Part shown: piece by piece, positions 24,220 through 32,039 of the stretch
How the letters are laid out: each line of letters opens with the position of its first letter
How positions within the stretch are numbered: the first letter of the stretch is position 1
Assembly (NCBI GenBank): GCA_023438245.1
Contig: JAEXRD010000032.1
Location: 1-57,385, forward strand
Direction of reading: 5' to 3'
Length of the DNA stretch: 57,385 nucleotides
Source of the DNA: Pseudomonadota bacterium
GTDB lineage: Bacteria > Desulfobacterota > Desulfovibrionia > Desulfovibrionales > Desulfovibrionaceae
Translations under genes and position numbers: made by a program
Notes under the pieces: generated by a model
The model's input: only the letters and a program-made list of their open reading frames with translations
The model's database searches: none
What the model was told of the DNA's origin: nothing

Positions 24220-25638
24220 CTAGTGCTCCCAGGTGTAGATTTCGTTGCGCAGGCGCACCACGATGGCGCTGTCCTCGTCGCTGTCGCGGAGGAAACCCGA
24301 AACACTGTGGTTCTCCAGCACGCCCTTGGAACCCTCGATACCGGGCGTGTCGCGCTCGTACTTGATCTCCGGCAGGCGGAACTCCAGCTCGTAGCCGTTC
24401 TTGGAGGCCAGGGCGGAAAGGCTGCTGGTGGCGAAGGTGAGGGCCTTGTTCACCAGGTCCACATCCTTGAACAGGGCGGTGATCTTGCCGTTGATGGAGG
24501 CCTTGTCCTCGTTGATGTCGCCGCGCTGGCCCGCCTTGTCCGGGGTGTTGATGGTGTAGGTGTCGCCGTCCAGGCCCATGTCCAGGTCCAGGCTCAGAGT
24601 CTTCACCCGGTCGGAGTAGGCGCTGCCGCCTTCGGTGAGGGAGAGGTCGGCCTGGCTGAACTTGTAGACGGGCAGTTCCACCGGGCTGGCCACGTAGGCC
24701 GTGGTGCCGCTGGACTCGCCAGCGCCCATGCAGTCGATGCTGGCGGTGATGCCGCCCTCGCCGCCCAGGCTCAAGGAGAGCTTGGAGGACTTGAGGCCGC
24801 TGTTCAGGTAGAAGGCGGGGATGGAGGGGAAGGCCTTGTCCACCAGGAAGCTCGGCACGGTGTCACCAAGCTTATAGGTGTGGTCGTAATAGGGGGCGGT
24901 GGCGGTGGCCGTGGTGAAGGTTTCCGCAACAAAGGTGGCGGTGATGACCAGCTCGCTGGCGCTGGTGCCGCGCAGCACGGTGTAGGTGGCGTCGTAGTTG
25001 GTGCTGCCGTCCACGGTGATGCGGGCGCCGGGCATGAGGCCGTGCTCCGCGCTGGGCAGGCCCACCTTGCCGTCGCCCTTGTCCACCGCGGCGCCGGTGA
25101 GCACCACGCGCCGGGCCAGGGTCACGGTCTCGGAGCCGTCGAAGGTCTCCGCCGTGTAGGCGTGGGCGATGACCAGCTCGTCCGCGCTGGTGGCGGCATC
25201 GAGCGTGTAGGCCCCGTTGTAGTTGGTGGTGCCCTCGATGACCACGGGCGAACCTTTGCGCAGGCCGTGGGCCGTGGAGGGCAGGCCCACCTTGCCGCCG
25301 CCCTTGTTCACCGCGGCGGCGGCGCCCAGGTGCAGGGCGGCCACGGCGGCGGTTGTGGGCAGGCCGAACATGGCGCGCAGGTGCAGGCCGAAGTTGTGGG
25401 CGTCCACGGGCACGGAGAGCCCGCCGGAAACGTCCAGGTTGCCCTGGTCCGGTTCCACGGGATCGCGCCGGCCGGTGATGGTGCCGTCATCCGGGATGAG
25501 CTTCTGCGTGCCCTTGATGGTGTTGGACTTGATGGGGATGCGCCAGCCCTTGCGCGAGCCCGAGGAGGGCACGGTGTTGAAGCTGGCCTCGAAGTCGATG
25601 ACGCTGGTGGTCTTGTAGCCTTTCTCCTGTCCGCTCAT
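24220..25638 (-). CDS. Major tail tube protein with two inserted repeat domains
   Basis: 472 residues. The N-terminal (GYKTTSVIDFEASFNTVPSSG...DPVEPDQGNLDVSG) and C-terminal (ITASIDCMGAG...; YELEFRLPEIKYER) parts are those of siphophage tail tube proteins. Between about 108 and 250 sit two tandem about 70-residue repeats, each of the form 'GGKVGLPS-x2-HGL...G-x2-NY-x2-TY/YT', resembling E1-FCCH-like modules. Family members without insertions are about 300 residues, so these probably decorate the tube surface. GGAGGACACC precedes the ATG. Confidence 0.88.
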   Translation of the reverse strand: MSGQEKGYKTTSVIDFEASFNTVPSSGSRKGWRIPIKSNTIKGTQKLIPDDGTITGRRDPVEPDQGNLDVSGGLSVPVDAHNFGLHLRAMFGLPTTAAVAALHLGAAAAVNKGGGKVGLPSTAHGLRKGSPVVIEGTTNYNGAYTLDAATSADELVIAHAYTAETFDGSETVTLARRVVLTGAAVDKGDGKVGLPSAEHGLMPGARITVDGSTNYDATYTVLRGTSASELVITATFVAETFTTATATAPYYDHTYKLGDTVPSFLVDKAFPSIPAFYLNSGLKSSKLSLSLGGEGGITASIDCMGAGESSGTTAYVASPVELPVYKFSQADLSLTEGGSAYSDRVKTLSLDLDMGLDGDTYTINTPDKAGQRGDINEDKASINGKITALFKDVDLVNKALTFATSSLSALASKNGYELEFRLPEIKYERDTPGIEGSKGVLENHSVSGFLRDSDEDSAIVVRLRNEIYTWEH

Positions 25639-25662
25639 GGTGTCCTCCGTGGTTGCAGCGCC

Positions 25663-26106
25663 CTACAGGGTGCTGTCCTGGTCGATTTCGTGGAAGCTCA
25701 AGCGCTCGAAAAAGCCCTTGCCGGGGTTGGCCAGCTCGGCCTCGCGGCGGCTGGGCGGGTAGTCCGTGGCCACAAGAACGTCCTGCACAAGCTGGTCGAA
25801 CAGGCGGGCGCTCTCGAAGGCGCGCAGCGCCTCAACCGAACCAGAGTTCACAATCTGCTTATCCACAAACCCGCAGGCCACCAGCACAACCTGTGTGGCC
25901 GTTCCCATCTCCGGCCCGTCCTCGTCTTTCACCGGAATAACTGCCACATACGGTGTCTCGCGCTGTCCGGGTTGCTCGCCCTGGGGGAAACCCAGCAGGA
26001 TGGCCGGGGCCTTCTCGAACCGCTCCTGGCAGAACTGGGCCAGGGCCAGATCGTTTGCCAGGGCCTGGGCCCAGGCGGCGGCAATGGCGAAGCTGTCCGC
26101 GATCAT
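25663..26106 (-). CDS. Tail terminator / minor tail-like protein (lambda U position)
   Basis: 147 residues in the slot between head-tail joining genes and tail tube. The central part ETPYVAVIPVKDEDGPEMGTATQVVLVACGFVDKQ is beta-rich and the flanks are helical. This is the alpha-beta layout of tail terminators, which cap the tail and join it to the head. GGGAGGGCGGGC is upstream of the ATG. Assigned mainly from synteny. Confidence 0.65.
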   Translation of the reverse strand: MIADSFAIAAAWAQALANDLALAQFCQERFEKAPAILLGFPQGEQPGQRETPYVAVIPVKDEDGPEMGTATQVVLVACGFVDKQIVNSGSVEALRAFESARLFDQLVQDVLVATDYPPSRREAELANPGKGFFERLSFHEIDQDSTL

Positions 26107-26118
26107 GCCCGCCCTCCC

Positions 26119-26805
26119 CTACGCCACACGGCCCAGGAGCCTGCGCTCCGCCAGGTAGGAGGCGATCTTCATTTCCAGGTACGGCACGTACTGGTGCTCC
26201 AGGTTGCGGTGGGTGGGTTCCACCAGCGGCCTGGGCGGAGTGGTGACGCTGCCCTTGCCCGAGAGTCCGAGCCCACGCGCGCTGAACAGGCGGCGCATCT
26301 TGGTGGTGATGCTGGTGCTGAAGCCTTGCTGCACCCAGATGGCGTAGCGCACGGACTCCGTGGACAGCCAGCCGATGCGCACGCGCAGGTCGGCCTTCTC
26401 CCGCTTGTAGCCTATGGCCTGGTACAGGTGGCCGAACAGGCTGCCAGCGTTGGGGTTGGAGGCGCGGGTGCGCCAGGCGCGGTCGCCGCGCTGCTTCAAC
26501 TTGCCCACGCCGGCGGACTTGGCCCAGCTGGTGCCGGGGGGGCCGCCCGCGCGGATGGCCTCGCGCAGCTTCTTGCGCACGATCCAGCCCAGGGAGCCCA
26601 TGGCCTTGGCCAGCTCCGCCGGGAAGGTGCGGGCCAGCATGGCCATGGCGTAGCTGGTGGTGTCGTTGATGCGGAAGAGGGTCTGGCCGCCATCGTAGAA
26701 CGAGTATTTGCGGCCCCGGAACTCCACGGTTCCGTCCGCGTAGTTGCTGTAGGAGGAGCCGGGCTGCATGGGCCCGACGAAGTTGCGGATGTCCAGGAAG
26801 CTCAC
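26119..26805 (-). CDS. Minor head-tail / virion morphogenesis protein (lambda Z position)
   Basis: 228 residues from GTG 26805, which overlaps the previous stop (GTGA) and has GGAGGT upstream. It has basic, helical content (MGSLGWIVRKKLREAIRAGGP; KLKQRGDRAWRTRASNP), and its C terminus contains RNLEHQYVPYLEMKIASYLAERR. Position and basicity fit Z/gp10-like tail completion proteins. In-frame codons upstream of the GTG read through the neighbouring gene and are not used. Confidence 0.65.
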   Translation of the reverse strand: MSFLDIRNFVGPMQPGSSYSNYADGTVEFRGRKYSFYDGGQTLFRINDTTSYAMAMLARTFPAELAKAMGSLGWIVRKKLREAIRAGGPPGTSWAKSAGVGKLKQRGDRAWRTRASNPNAGSLFGHLYQAIGYKREKADLRVRIGWLSTESVRYAIWVQQGFSTSITTKMRRLFSARGLGLSGKGSVTTPPRPLVEPTHRNLEHQYVPYLEMKIASYLAERRLLGRVA

Positions 26806-27146
26806 CGGTACCTCCCGCGCTGGTCCGCCGCGCAGAGCAGCACCCACCACAGGGGCTGGCCGGTCTTGGGCTCGCGCTGCACGGCGCGCACCTCGAAGTC
26901 CAGGCCGTCCAGGGTGATGGTATCGTCGCCGGTGGGCTCGTCCACCACGTCCGCGGGGCTGATGCGCAGCGAGGCGTGCTTGGCGGTGTTGGGGAACAGG
27001 TCCGCAGGCCAGCCCGTGGGGCACGGGCCCAGGCCGAAGCGGGTCACAATCGCCTCCACGTCGACGGGATTTTCGCCGCCGAGCGCGTACTGCACGATCT
27101 CGCCCAGGTCGGCCAGAATGCCGCTTGCCAGGTTGGACATGTCCAT
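26802..27146 (-). CDS. Head-tail joining protein, lambda FII-like
   Basis: 114 residues (LGEIVQYALGGENPVDVEAIV... DTITLDGLDFEVRAVQREPKTGQPLWWVLL). The beta-rich C-terminal half with 'FEVRAVQREP...' resembles FII-type head-tail connectors. It is the first gene after the lysis cassette, showing that the cassette was inserted into the head-tail module. ATG 27146 or 27140. Confidence 0.65.
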   Translation of the reverse strand: MDMSNLASGILADLGEIVQYALGGENPVDVEAIVTRFGLGPCPTGWPADLFPNTAKHASLRISPADVVDEPTGDDTITLDGLDFEVRAVQREPKTGQPLWWVLLCAADQRGRYR

Positions 27147-27751
27147 TACCGGCTCACCTCCAGCACGTAGGACTTGAGCGCGTCGCGCTGGGCCTCCAGG
27201 CGCAGCAGGTAGTCCGCGATGTCGCGGTAGCTGGCGGCCAGGTCCTCGCGGCTTACGGGTTCGTCCGGGAGTAGCCCGGCGTCAGCGGGCCCGGCCTGTC
27301 CGGGTTGGCCAGGATCTCCGCCGGGGGTTGCGCCTTGGGGCAGGGCGCGGGCACGAAGACGGGCGGCGTCGTTCCACCAGCGCACCCATTCAGAGCCGAA
27401 AGTACAAGCAGCAGGCACAGAAAGCGCAACATCGTGCATCCTCCGGTTGGTGTCCGCGCGGGCGGCGTCCAGCTCGCGGCGGGTGGTGATGAGCTGGGCG
27501 GAAAGCTCGTTGCCGCGCCGGGCCATGACCTCGGACTTCTGCCGGGCCTCCTCCGTGGCGTTGGCGCTGGCGCTGGCGTACTCGGCCTCGCGCGTCTTGA
27601 GCTTGGCCGTGCCAAGGGCCTCGGCCTCGGCGTAGCCCTTGTGGCTGCCCCACAGGTAGCAGCCGATGGCCGTGAGCAGCAGGGCCACGACAACGGCAAG
27701 CGTGACGATGGCGGTGCGGTTGCTGGTGGTGGGCACTTCGGGGAGGATCAC
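27146..27751 (-). CDS. i-spanin (Rz-like) inner membrane lysis protein
   Basis: 201 residues from GTG 27751 (GTGA overlap with the endolysin stop, AGGAGGTGCA upstream). The N-terminal transmembrane helix is TAIVTLAVVVALLLTAIGCYLWG (split, about 12-34). A long helical periplasmic part rich in Ala/Glu/Arg (about 40-115) follows, then a Pro/Gly linker and a C-terminal helix (LAASYRDIADYLLRLEAQRD). With the nested o-spanin it would bridge the envelope and fuse the membranes at the last step of lysis. Confidence 0.8.
   Translation of the reverse strand: MILPEVPTTSNRTAIVTLAVVVALLLTAIGCYLWGSHKGYAEAEALGTAKLKTREAEYASASANATEEARQKSEVMARRGNELSAQLITTRRELDAARADTNRRMHDVALSVPAACTFGSEWVRWWNDAARLRARALPQGATPGGDPGQPGQAGPADAGLLPDEPVSREDLAASYRDIADYLLRLEAQRDALKSYVLEVSR
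27253..27432 (-). CDS. o-spanin (Rz1-like) lipoprotein, nested in Rz
   Basis: 59 residues in the +1-type alternate frame fully inside the Rz-like gene. MLRFLCLLLVLSALNGCAGG is a lipoprotein signal with lipidated C17. The mature part is short and Pro-rich (PPVFVPAPCPKAQPPAEI), the hallmark of Rz1. The ATG 27432 follows GGAGGATGCACG. Nested or overlapping Rz/Rz1 architecture is well known in lambda-like phages. Confidence 0.85.
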   Translation of the reverse strand: MLRFLCLLLVLSALNGCAGGTTPPVFVPAPCPKAQPPAEILANPDRPGPLTPGYSRTNP

Positions 27752-28413
27752 GGCTGCACCTCCTGGACGCTGACGCCCGGGCCCCAGGAGCGGTAGAGCG
27801 CCTGGTTCCGGAGCAGGATCCTGCGCGGGTAGTCGCGGTTCTCGCGGAAAAATTGGGGCGCGCGGCCAGCGTTGACGGCCTCCACCTGGCCGAACCAGAC
27901 CAGATGATCCAGGCCCTGGGCCTGGGCCTGGGCGCGGTCGCGCTGGATCCAGCCCGGCCCGCCGTTGTACGCGGCCAGGGCGAAGGCCCAGCGGTCGGCC
28001 TCGCTGCGCGCGCTGAACATGCCGAGCAGCTGCTTGTCGTAGCGGCACAGGGCCAGCAGGGCCCAGCGCGGGTCCAGCGCGGCGCGCGAGCGGTGGATGC
28101 CGCCCAGCTCGCGGGCATAGGCCCGCTGCATGGTGTCCACGGTGTCGGGCGTGAACTGCGCCAGACCGGCGGCGTAGGGGCTTTTCGCGTCCTCGCGCCA
28201 GGCGCTCTCCTGGTGGATCTGCCCGGCCAGCACGGCCACGGGGGCGCTCATGCCGAACACGTAGCGCGCGCTGCGGATGAGATCGCGGCGGTAGCGCTCC
28301 GCCTGGGGCGGGTAGCTGGCGGCGCGGGCCTCGCTCCAGAGCAGGCCGATGGAGGCAGCCAGCAGCAATCCGACCACCAGGAACAGCAGGGCGCGCAGCT
28401 CGACGCGGCTCAC
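27748..28413 (-). CDS. Endolysin: exported lytic transglycosylase (SLT family)
   Basis: 221 residues from GTG 28413. The catalytic glutamate E69 lies in GQIHQESAW. The remaining SLT motifs are SPYAAGLAQFTPDT and FALAAYNGGPGWI. Unlike lambda R it has an N-terminal hydrophobic segment (ALLFLVVGLLLAASIGLLW, 8-26) and then SEARAAS, which could be a cleavable signal or a signal-anchor-release segment. It would cleave glycan strands of peptidoglycan. Coupled by overlaps to the holin candidate upstream and the spanin downstream. Confidence 0.88.
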   Translation of the reverse strand: MSRVELRALLFLVVGLLLAASIGLLWSEARAASYPPQAERYRRDLIRSARYVFGMSAPVAVLAGQIHQESAWREDAKSPYAAGLAQFTPDTVDTMQRAYARELGGIHRSRAALDPRWALLALCRYDKQLLGMFSARSEADRWAFALAAYNGGPGWIQRDRAQAQAQGLDHLVWFGQVEAVNAGRAPQFFRENRDYPRRILLRNQALYRSWGPGVSVQEVQP

Positions 28414-28748
28414 AGCGCCAGCCCCATGCCGAAGGCGAACAGCACCATGAAGATGGCGCGGCGATGCATGGCGTGCAGGAACTCCGTGAGCTTGCCGTCG
28501 GCCAGGTATTTTCCGGGCCGGGCGTAGTGGGAGACGATCATGTCGACCACCAGGCCCTCCGTGGCGCCCAGCCACATGACGAAGGCCTTGTGCAGGATGA
28601 CCGCCCAGCCGACGATCTCGACCGCGCCGCCGGGCAGCACCAGCGGCCGGGGGGCCAGGAAGTCGCACACGGCGAGCACGACGGCGATGGCGAGCATGGC
28701 CAGCAGCTGGCCGGGGCGGGGCATCTTGAGCTTGGAGAGTGCGCTCAC
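28410..28748 (-). CDS. Putative holin (membrane protein of lysis cassette)
   Basis: 112 residues with three hydrophobic helices: LLAMLAIAVVLAVCDFLA (about 15-32), a weaker one around GGAVEIVGWAVILHKAFVMWLG (about 41-62), and AIFMVLFAFGMGLAL at the C terminus. It is directly upstream of and overlaps the endolysin, with the size and topology of holins. No specific family recognised. Confidence 0.65.
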   Translation of the reverse strand: MSALSKLKMPRPGQLLAMLAIAVVLAVCDFLAPRPLVLPGGAVEIVGWAVILHKAFVMWLGATEGLVVDMIVSHYARPGKYLADGKLTEFLHAMHRRAIFMVLFAFGMGLAL

Positions 28749-28984
28749 TTGGAACCTCCGCGATCGTTCAAAATTTCTTCCTTCATTTCGTTGGGCATGC
28801 TGGAATGCACCACCAGGGCGCGGACCATGCGCAGGATGAGCTTGTGGTCGGCGGCGTCCTTCTCGTGCTCCTCGCGGGTGACGAACTTGGACCCGAACAG
28901 CAGGCGGACAGCCACCGCGGTGAACATGGAGAGGAACGCGGCTCCGAGGAAAAGCTCCAGCGGGGAGAGGAGGATCTGCTGCAT
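28745..28984 (-). CDS. Small membrane protein of lysis cassette
   Basis: 79 residues with one N-terminal transmembrane helix (LELFLGAAFLSMFTAVAVRLLFG, split at about 9-31) and a charged helical tail (VTREEHEKDAADHKLILRMVRAL). Overlaps the holin candidate by 4 bp. It could be the second holin, an antiholin or a pinholin-type partner for the exported endolysin. Family unknown. Confidence 0.6.
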   Translation of the reverse strand: MQQILLSPLELFLGAAFLSMFTAVAVRLLFGSKFVTREEHEKDAADHKLILRMVRALVVHSSMPNEMKEEILNDRGGSK

Positions 28985-29007
28985 GCTCGGCGGCCTTCTT
29001 GAGTTGG

Positions 29008-29046
29008 GGCCCGCCCCGGCTGTACTGCGCCGGGCCGGGGCGGGCC
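29008..29046 (-). repeat. 13-bp perfect inverted repeat between head and lysis genes
   Basis: GGCCCGCCCCGGC at 29008-29020 pairs with GCCGGGGCGGGCC at 29034-29046 around a 13-base loop. No T-run follows on either strand, so it is not a classical terminator. It may be an attenuator, an RNA processing site or a pausing hairpin. Confidence 0.75.
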
Positions 29047-29069
29047 TGTGAGAGGGGGAGGTGTCGCGT

Positions 29070-29606
29070 TTACAGGCGGCCCTTGAGCGTCTGGGCCACC
29101 CAGCCGGTCGAGAGGGACTCCACGCCGGTGAGCGCGCCGGATTTGACGGCGGCCTTCAGGAGGCCCTCGTAGGCCTTGCGCTCGCCCTCGCGGTCCAGCT
29201 CCACGCCAGCCAGCACAATGCGCTGGTAGCCCATGGCCCTGCCGATGAGCGCTGCGTAGAAGGCGCTGGACGGGCAGGGCTGATCCAGGGCCACCACGGC
29301 GTCCAGGCCTTCGGCAATGTCATTGGCGATGACGCAAGGCCGCGACTTGGTGTACTTGCGCTTCTTCACCCAGTCGGCCAGCATGGTTTCCTGCATGCTG
29401 ATGGCCAGGAACAGGGGGCCGGTGAACTCGGCGATGACGCCGTTGACGGCGCACACATCGCACTTGGTCTGCTTGGCGAAGGCCTTGGCGGCCTCGATGC
29501 CGCCGGGCGCGCCGCCGACGATGAGCAGCACCTCGTTGATGGGCTTGGGAAGCTCACCGGCGAGGAGGCTCAACACGTAGCGGCCGATCTGGACGAGGAC
29601 GTTCAT
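29070..29606 (-). CDS. Hypothetical phage protein (alpha/beta)
   Basis: 178 residues. INEVLLIVGGAPGGIEAAKAFAKQTKCDVCAVNGVIAEF and YQRIVLAGVELDREGERKAYEGLLKAAVKSG look like a Rossmann-type alternation with a Gly-rich first loop. A role in nucleotide-sugar or cofactor binding is possible but not shown. GGAGGCCGAC precedes the ATG. It sits between the DUF2190 protein and the lysis cassette, an unusual place for an enzyme-like gene. Confidence 0.65.
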   Translation of the reverse strand: MNVLVQIGRYVLSLLAGELPKPINEVLLIVGGAPGGIEAAKAFAKQTKCDVCAVNGVIAEFTGPLFLAISMQETMLADWVKKRKYTKSRPCVIANDIAEGLDAVVALDQPCPSSAFYAALIGRAMGYQRIVLAGVELDREGERKAYEGLLKAAVKSGALTGVESLSTGWVAQTLKGRL

Positions 29607-29615
29607 GTCGGCCTC

Positions 29616-29972
29616 CTAGGCGTTCAGCTTGATCTGAACGGTGGCGGCGGTCTCGGTGGCGGCGGCGTAGGCCCGGCCCGCGTAGGTGTTGCCGCTGCTG
29701 GTGGTGGTCAGCGCGCCGGTGCCGCTGGGGCCGCCCACGGGGTTGCCGTCGGCGTCCCAGTACAGGTCCGCGCCCTGGGTGATGGCGCCGGTGACCTTGC
29801 GGATCTCGTACACGCCCTCGATGTCCAGGTTCTCGGTCTCGCCGTCGGCGATGTTCACGCAGGCGACGCCGAAGATCTTGCCCACCAGCACGGGCGAGCC
29901 GGAGGCGATGTCGACGCCGGAGGCGTTGGCGTAGGGCAGCTTGTCGCCCTTGCACACTTTGTTCAGAGCCAT
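29616..29972 (-). CDS. DUF2190-family capsid-associated protein
   Basis: 118 residues. ASGVDIASGSPVLVGKIFGVACVNIADGETENLDIEGVYEI followed by ITQGADLYWDADGN are characteristic of DUF2190, small beta-barrel proteins found next to capsid genes and thought to act as head decoration or stabilisation proteins. GGAGACACACC precedes the ATG. Occupies the position of lambda D. Confidence 0.85.
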   Translation of the reverse strand: MALNKVCKGDKLPYANASGVDIASGSPVLVGKIFGVACVNIADGETENLDIEGVYEIRKVTGAITQGADLYWDADGNPVGGPSGTGALTTTSSGNTYAGRAYAAATETAATVQIKLNA

Positions 29973-30011
29973 GGTGTGTCTCCTTTTCTTTTTTAGAGGA
30001 ACCGCCCGGAA

Positions 30012-32039
30012 TTAGTCGCCGGGGTTCTTGTACAGGGCCTGGAAGCTCACGGCCTTGGCGGCGGCGTCCATGCGGCACTTGATCTCGATGCCGTCCACGG
30101 TCCAGCCGGTCTTCTGCTCCAGGAAGGGGGTGCGCACGCCGTTCAGGTAGAACAGCTTCACGGTCTTGCCCTTGGCCCCGGCCAGGTACCAGGCGGCCTC
30201 GTCGTCGTCGTCCAGGCGGGCTTCGTACACGCGGTTGAGCTTGTTTCCGGCCCAGGTGTTCTTGAGGTTGGGCTGGTTGGCAACCCCGCCGATTTCGGTG
30301 GTGGCGAAGAACACCTCGGCCTCGCCCTCAAGGCTGCGGGGAGCGATGAGGAACACCGGGCGGATGTTCAGGCTGCGCTGGCCCAGCAGATCCTTCTGCA
30401 GCCCCATGGCCAGGCTGCCGGCGTCCAGGGTGGCCACGGCGATGGCCGCGCCGGAGGCGGCGAGGTTCTTGTGCGCGGTGTGGAACAGGGCCTTGCCGTC
30501 GGACATGTTGGCATTGGCGGTGAGCACGGCGTAGGCCAGGTCGCCCTGCAGGCGAGCGCAGGCCAGGCCCATCTCCATGGGGATGTCCGTGAGCAGGCCG
30601 AGGTTGTCGTTGATGATGGCCTGGCGGGAGATGGGGATGATGCGGCCGAAGGTGGCCAGCTTCACGGTCTCCTTGGTGTCGGCGGTCTTGCCGTACTTGA
30701 ACTCGCCGTCTTCCTTGACCTCGACCATGTCGCTGACCTCGCCCTTGCGAACCATGTCGGCGGCCTTGAAATCGGACAGGGAGCCGGTGGTGTCGCACCA
30801 GGCCTCGTAGGTCTCGTCCGCGCTCTCGAACCCGGCCATGACGCTGGCGTTCACCACATTGGCCAGGATGTTGGGCAGGTCGCTGGTGGTGAGCGCGCGG
30901 CCCACCACATCGCGGATGTCGCCGGTGGCGGGGCGGTTCGCGCGGGTCAGGCACTCGCGGGCCACCTCGCGCAGGCTGAAGCCGCGCAGGTCCACGGCGG
31001 CCTTGTCCATCTCGCGGCCCTTCACGGTGATGCCGCCGTTCAGCAGCAGGGCATCGGTGGCGGCGGAACGGAACTTGTCGCGCTCGTCCGCCGTGACTTC
31101 CACGCGGAAGCCGGGGCCGCCGTTGGCGGTGCCGCGGCTCTGCAGGTGATCCAGCACCTTGCGCTGGGCCTCGGCCACGGTGGTTTCGCCTTTCAGCATC
31201 TCGGCGGCCAGCTCGCGGCAGCCGTGGGCCTCGCACAGCGCGGTGATCTCGCTGGTGCGCACGCGCTCCTCGGCGATGGCCCGCTTGGCCACGGCGTCGG
31301 CGTCGACGGGGTCGGCAGGCTTGGCAGGCTTGGCGTTCTGGCCTTCCTTGTCGGCCTTGGCCGCACGGGCGGCCTCCTCGATGGCGGAGCGGACCTGGTC
31401 CTCGGTGGCGTCCTCGGGCAGGCCGAGCTCGCCGCGCATCTTGCGCAGGAACTCTTTCAGCATGATCTCTTCCTCCTGGTTGTTGGAATCCAAGGCCCTG
31501 GCCTTGGCCCGGTTATCCGCCCCGATAGGGCAGGTGGACACTTCCTTGAGCTCCCACTCCGTTATGACCAGGCAGGGCCCGGTGAAGTTGCGGCCATCCA
31601 GGGAGACGGTCTCCTTCTCGGCCACCACGGTGGTGGAGATGACGCGGAACCCGGCGGAGTAGTCCGTCAGGTGTCCTTCCTTGGTCTTGGTGAAGGCGCT
31701 TTCGGCCTCGGGCACGCTGGAGTAGACGGCGAGGCCGATGAGCTCGTCGCCCTCCACGCGCAACTCGCGCACGCTGCCCAGCACGTTGGCCACGCCGTCG
31801 CGGCTGTGGGTGTCCAGCAGGGGCACCTGCTCCACGTTGCGGCAGCCGCTCATGAGCAGGATCTCGGGCACGCGGCCAAGCTCCCAGTCGTACACCATCA
31901 CGGTGTCGGTCTCAGTGGCGGCCACGATCTCCACGCTGCGGGCGGCCTCGTCCAGGCTGGCGGGCTTGCCGGCGGCGTCCATGCGCACGCGCAGGGAGCG
32001 CACGCCCAGGTCCTGCTTGCGATTTTTGCGGGTCTTCAT
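30012..32039 (-). CDS. Prohead protease-scaffold-major capsid fusion protein
   Basis: 675 residues. The N-terminal domain (about 30-185) is an HK97-type S78 prohead protease with H78 in LLDTHSRDG and S128 in HLTDYSAGFRV. A charged, Ala-rich helical linker (about 193-300, scaffold-like) follows. The C-terminal capsid domain (about 320-675) includes FGRIIPISRQAIINDNLGLLTDIP and FHTAHKNLAASG, like Mu/gpT-type HK97-fold capsids. An in-frame ATG at 31463 (M193) has AGGAGG eight bases upstream. A 483-residue scaffold-capsid product without protease is therefore likely. Starts with 4-bp overlap after the portal gene. Confidence 0.9.
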   Translation of the reverse strand: MKTRKNRKQDLGVRSLRVRMDAAGKPASLDEAARSVEIVAATETDTVMVYDWELGRVPEILLMSGCRNVEQVPLLDTHSRDGVANVLGSVRELRVEGDELIGLAVYSSVPEAESAFTKTKEGHLTDYSAGFRVISTTVVAEKETVSLDGRNFTGPCLVITEWELKEVSTCPIGADNRAKARALDSNNQEEEIMLKEFLRKMRGELGLPEDATEDQVRSAIEEAARAAKADKEGQNAKPAKPADPVDADAVAKRAIAEERVRTSEITALCEAHGCRELAAEMLKGETTVAEAQRKVLDHLQSRGTANGGPGFRVEVTADERDKFRSAATDALLLNGGITVKGREMDKAAVDLRGFSLREVARECLTRANRPATGDIRDVVGRALTTSDLPNILANVVNASVMAGFESADETYEAWCDTTGSLSDFKAADMVRKGEVSDMVEVKEDGEFKYGKTADTKETVKLATFGRIIPISRQAIINDNLGLLTDIPMEMGLACARLQGDLAYAVLTANANMSDGKALFHTAHKNLAASGAAIAVATLDAGSLAMGLQKDLLGQRSLNIRPVFLIAPRSLEGEAEVFFATTEIGGVANQPNLKNTWAGNKLNRVYEARLDDDDEAAWYLAGAKGKTVKLFYLNGVRTPFLEQKTGWTVDGIEIKCRMDAAAKAVSFQALYKNPGD
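31461..31477 (-). promoter_or_regulatory. Internal ribosome binding site and start in the capsid gene
   Basis: AGGAGG at 31477-31472, eight bases, then ATG at 31463-31461, in frame with the protease-capsid gene. It lies exactly at the boundary between protease and linker. Comparable to lambda C/Nu3, where an internal start makes the scaffold. Confidence 0.65.

Noticed and set aside
21976..27177. Very long open frame (1733 codons) on the plus strand across the tail genes
   Set aside because: It is antisense to tape measure, tail tube and connector genes that have clear protein families and ribosome sites. Long antisense frames are common in such GC-rich DNA; its translation is low in complexity and His/Gln/Gly-rich.
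29008..29046. Terminator after the capsid region
   Set aside because: The hairpin is strong but there is no T-run on either strand, and lysis genes downstream need transcription through it.
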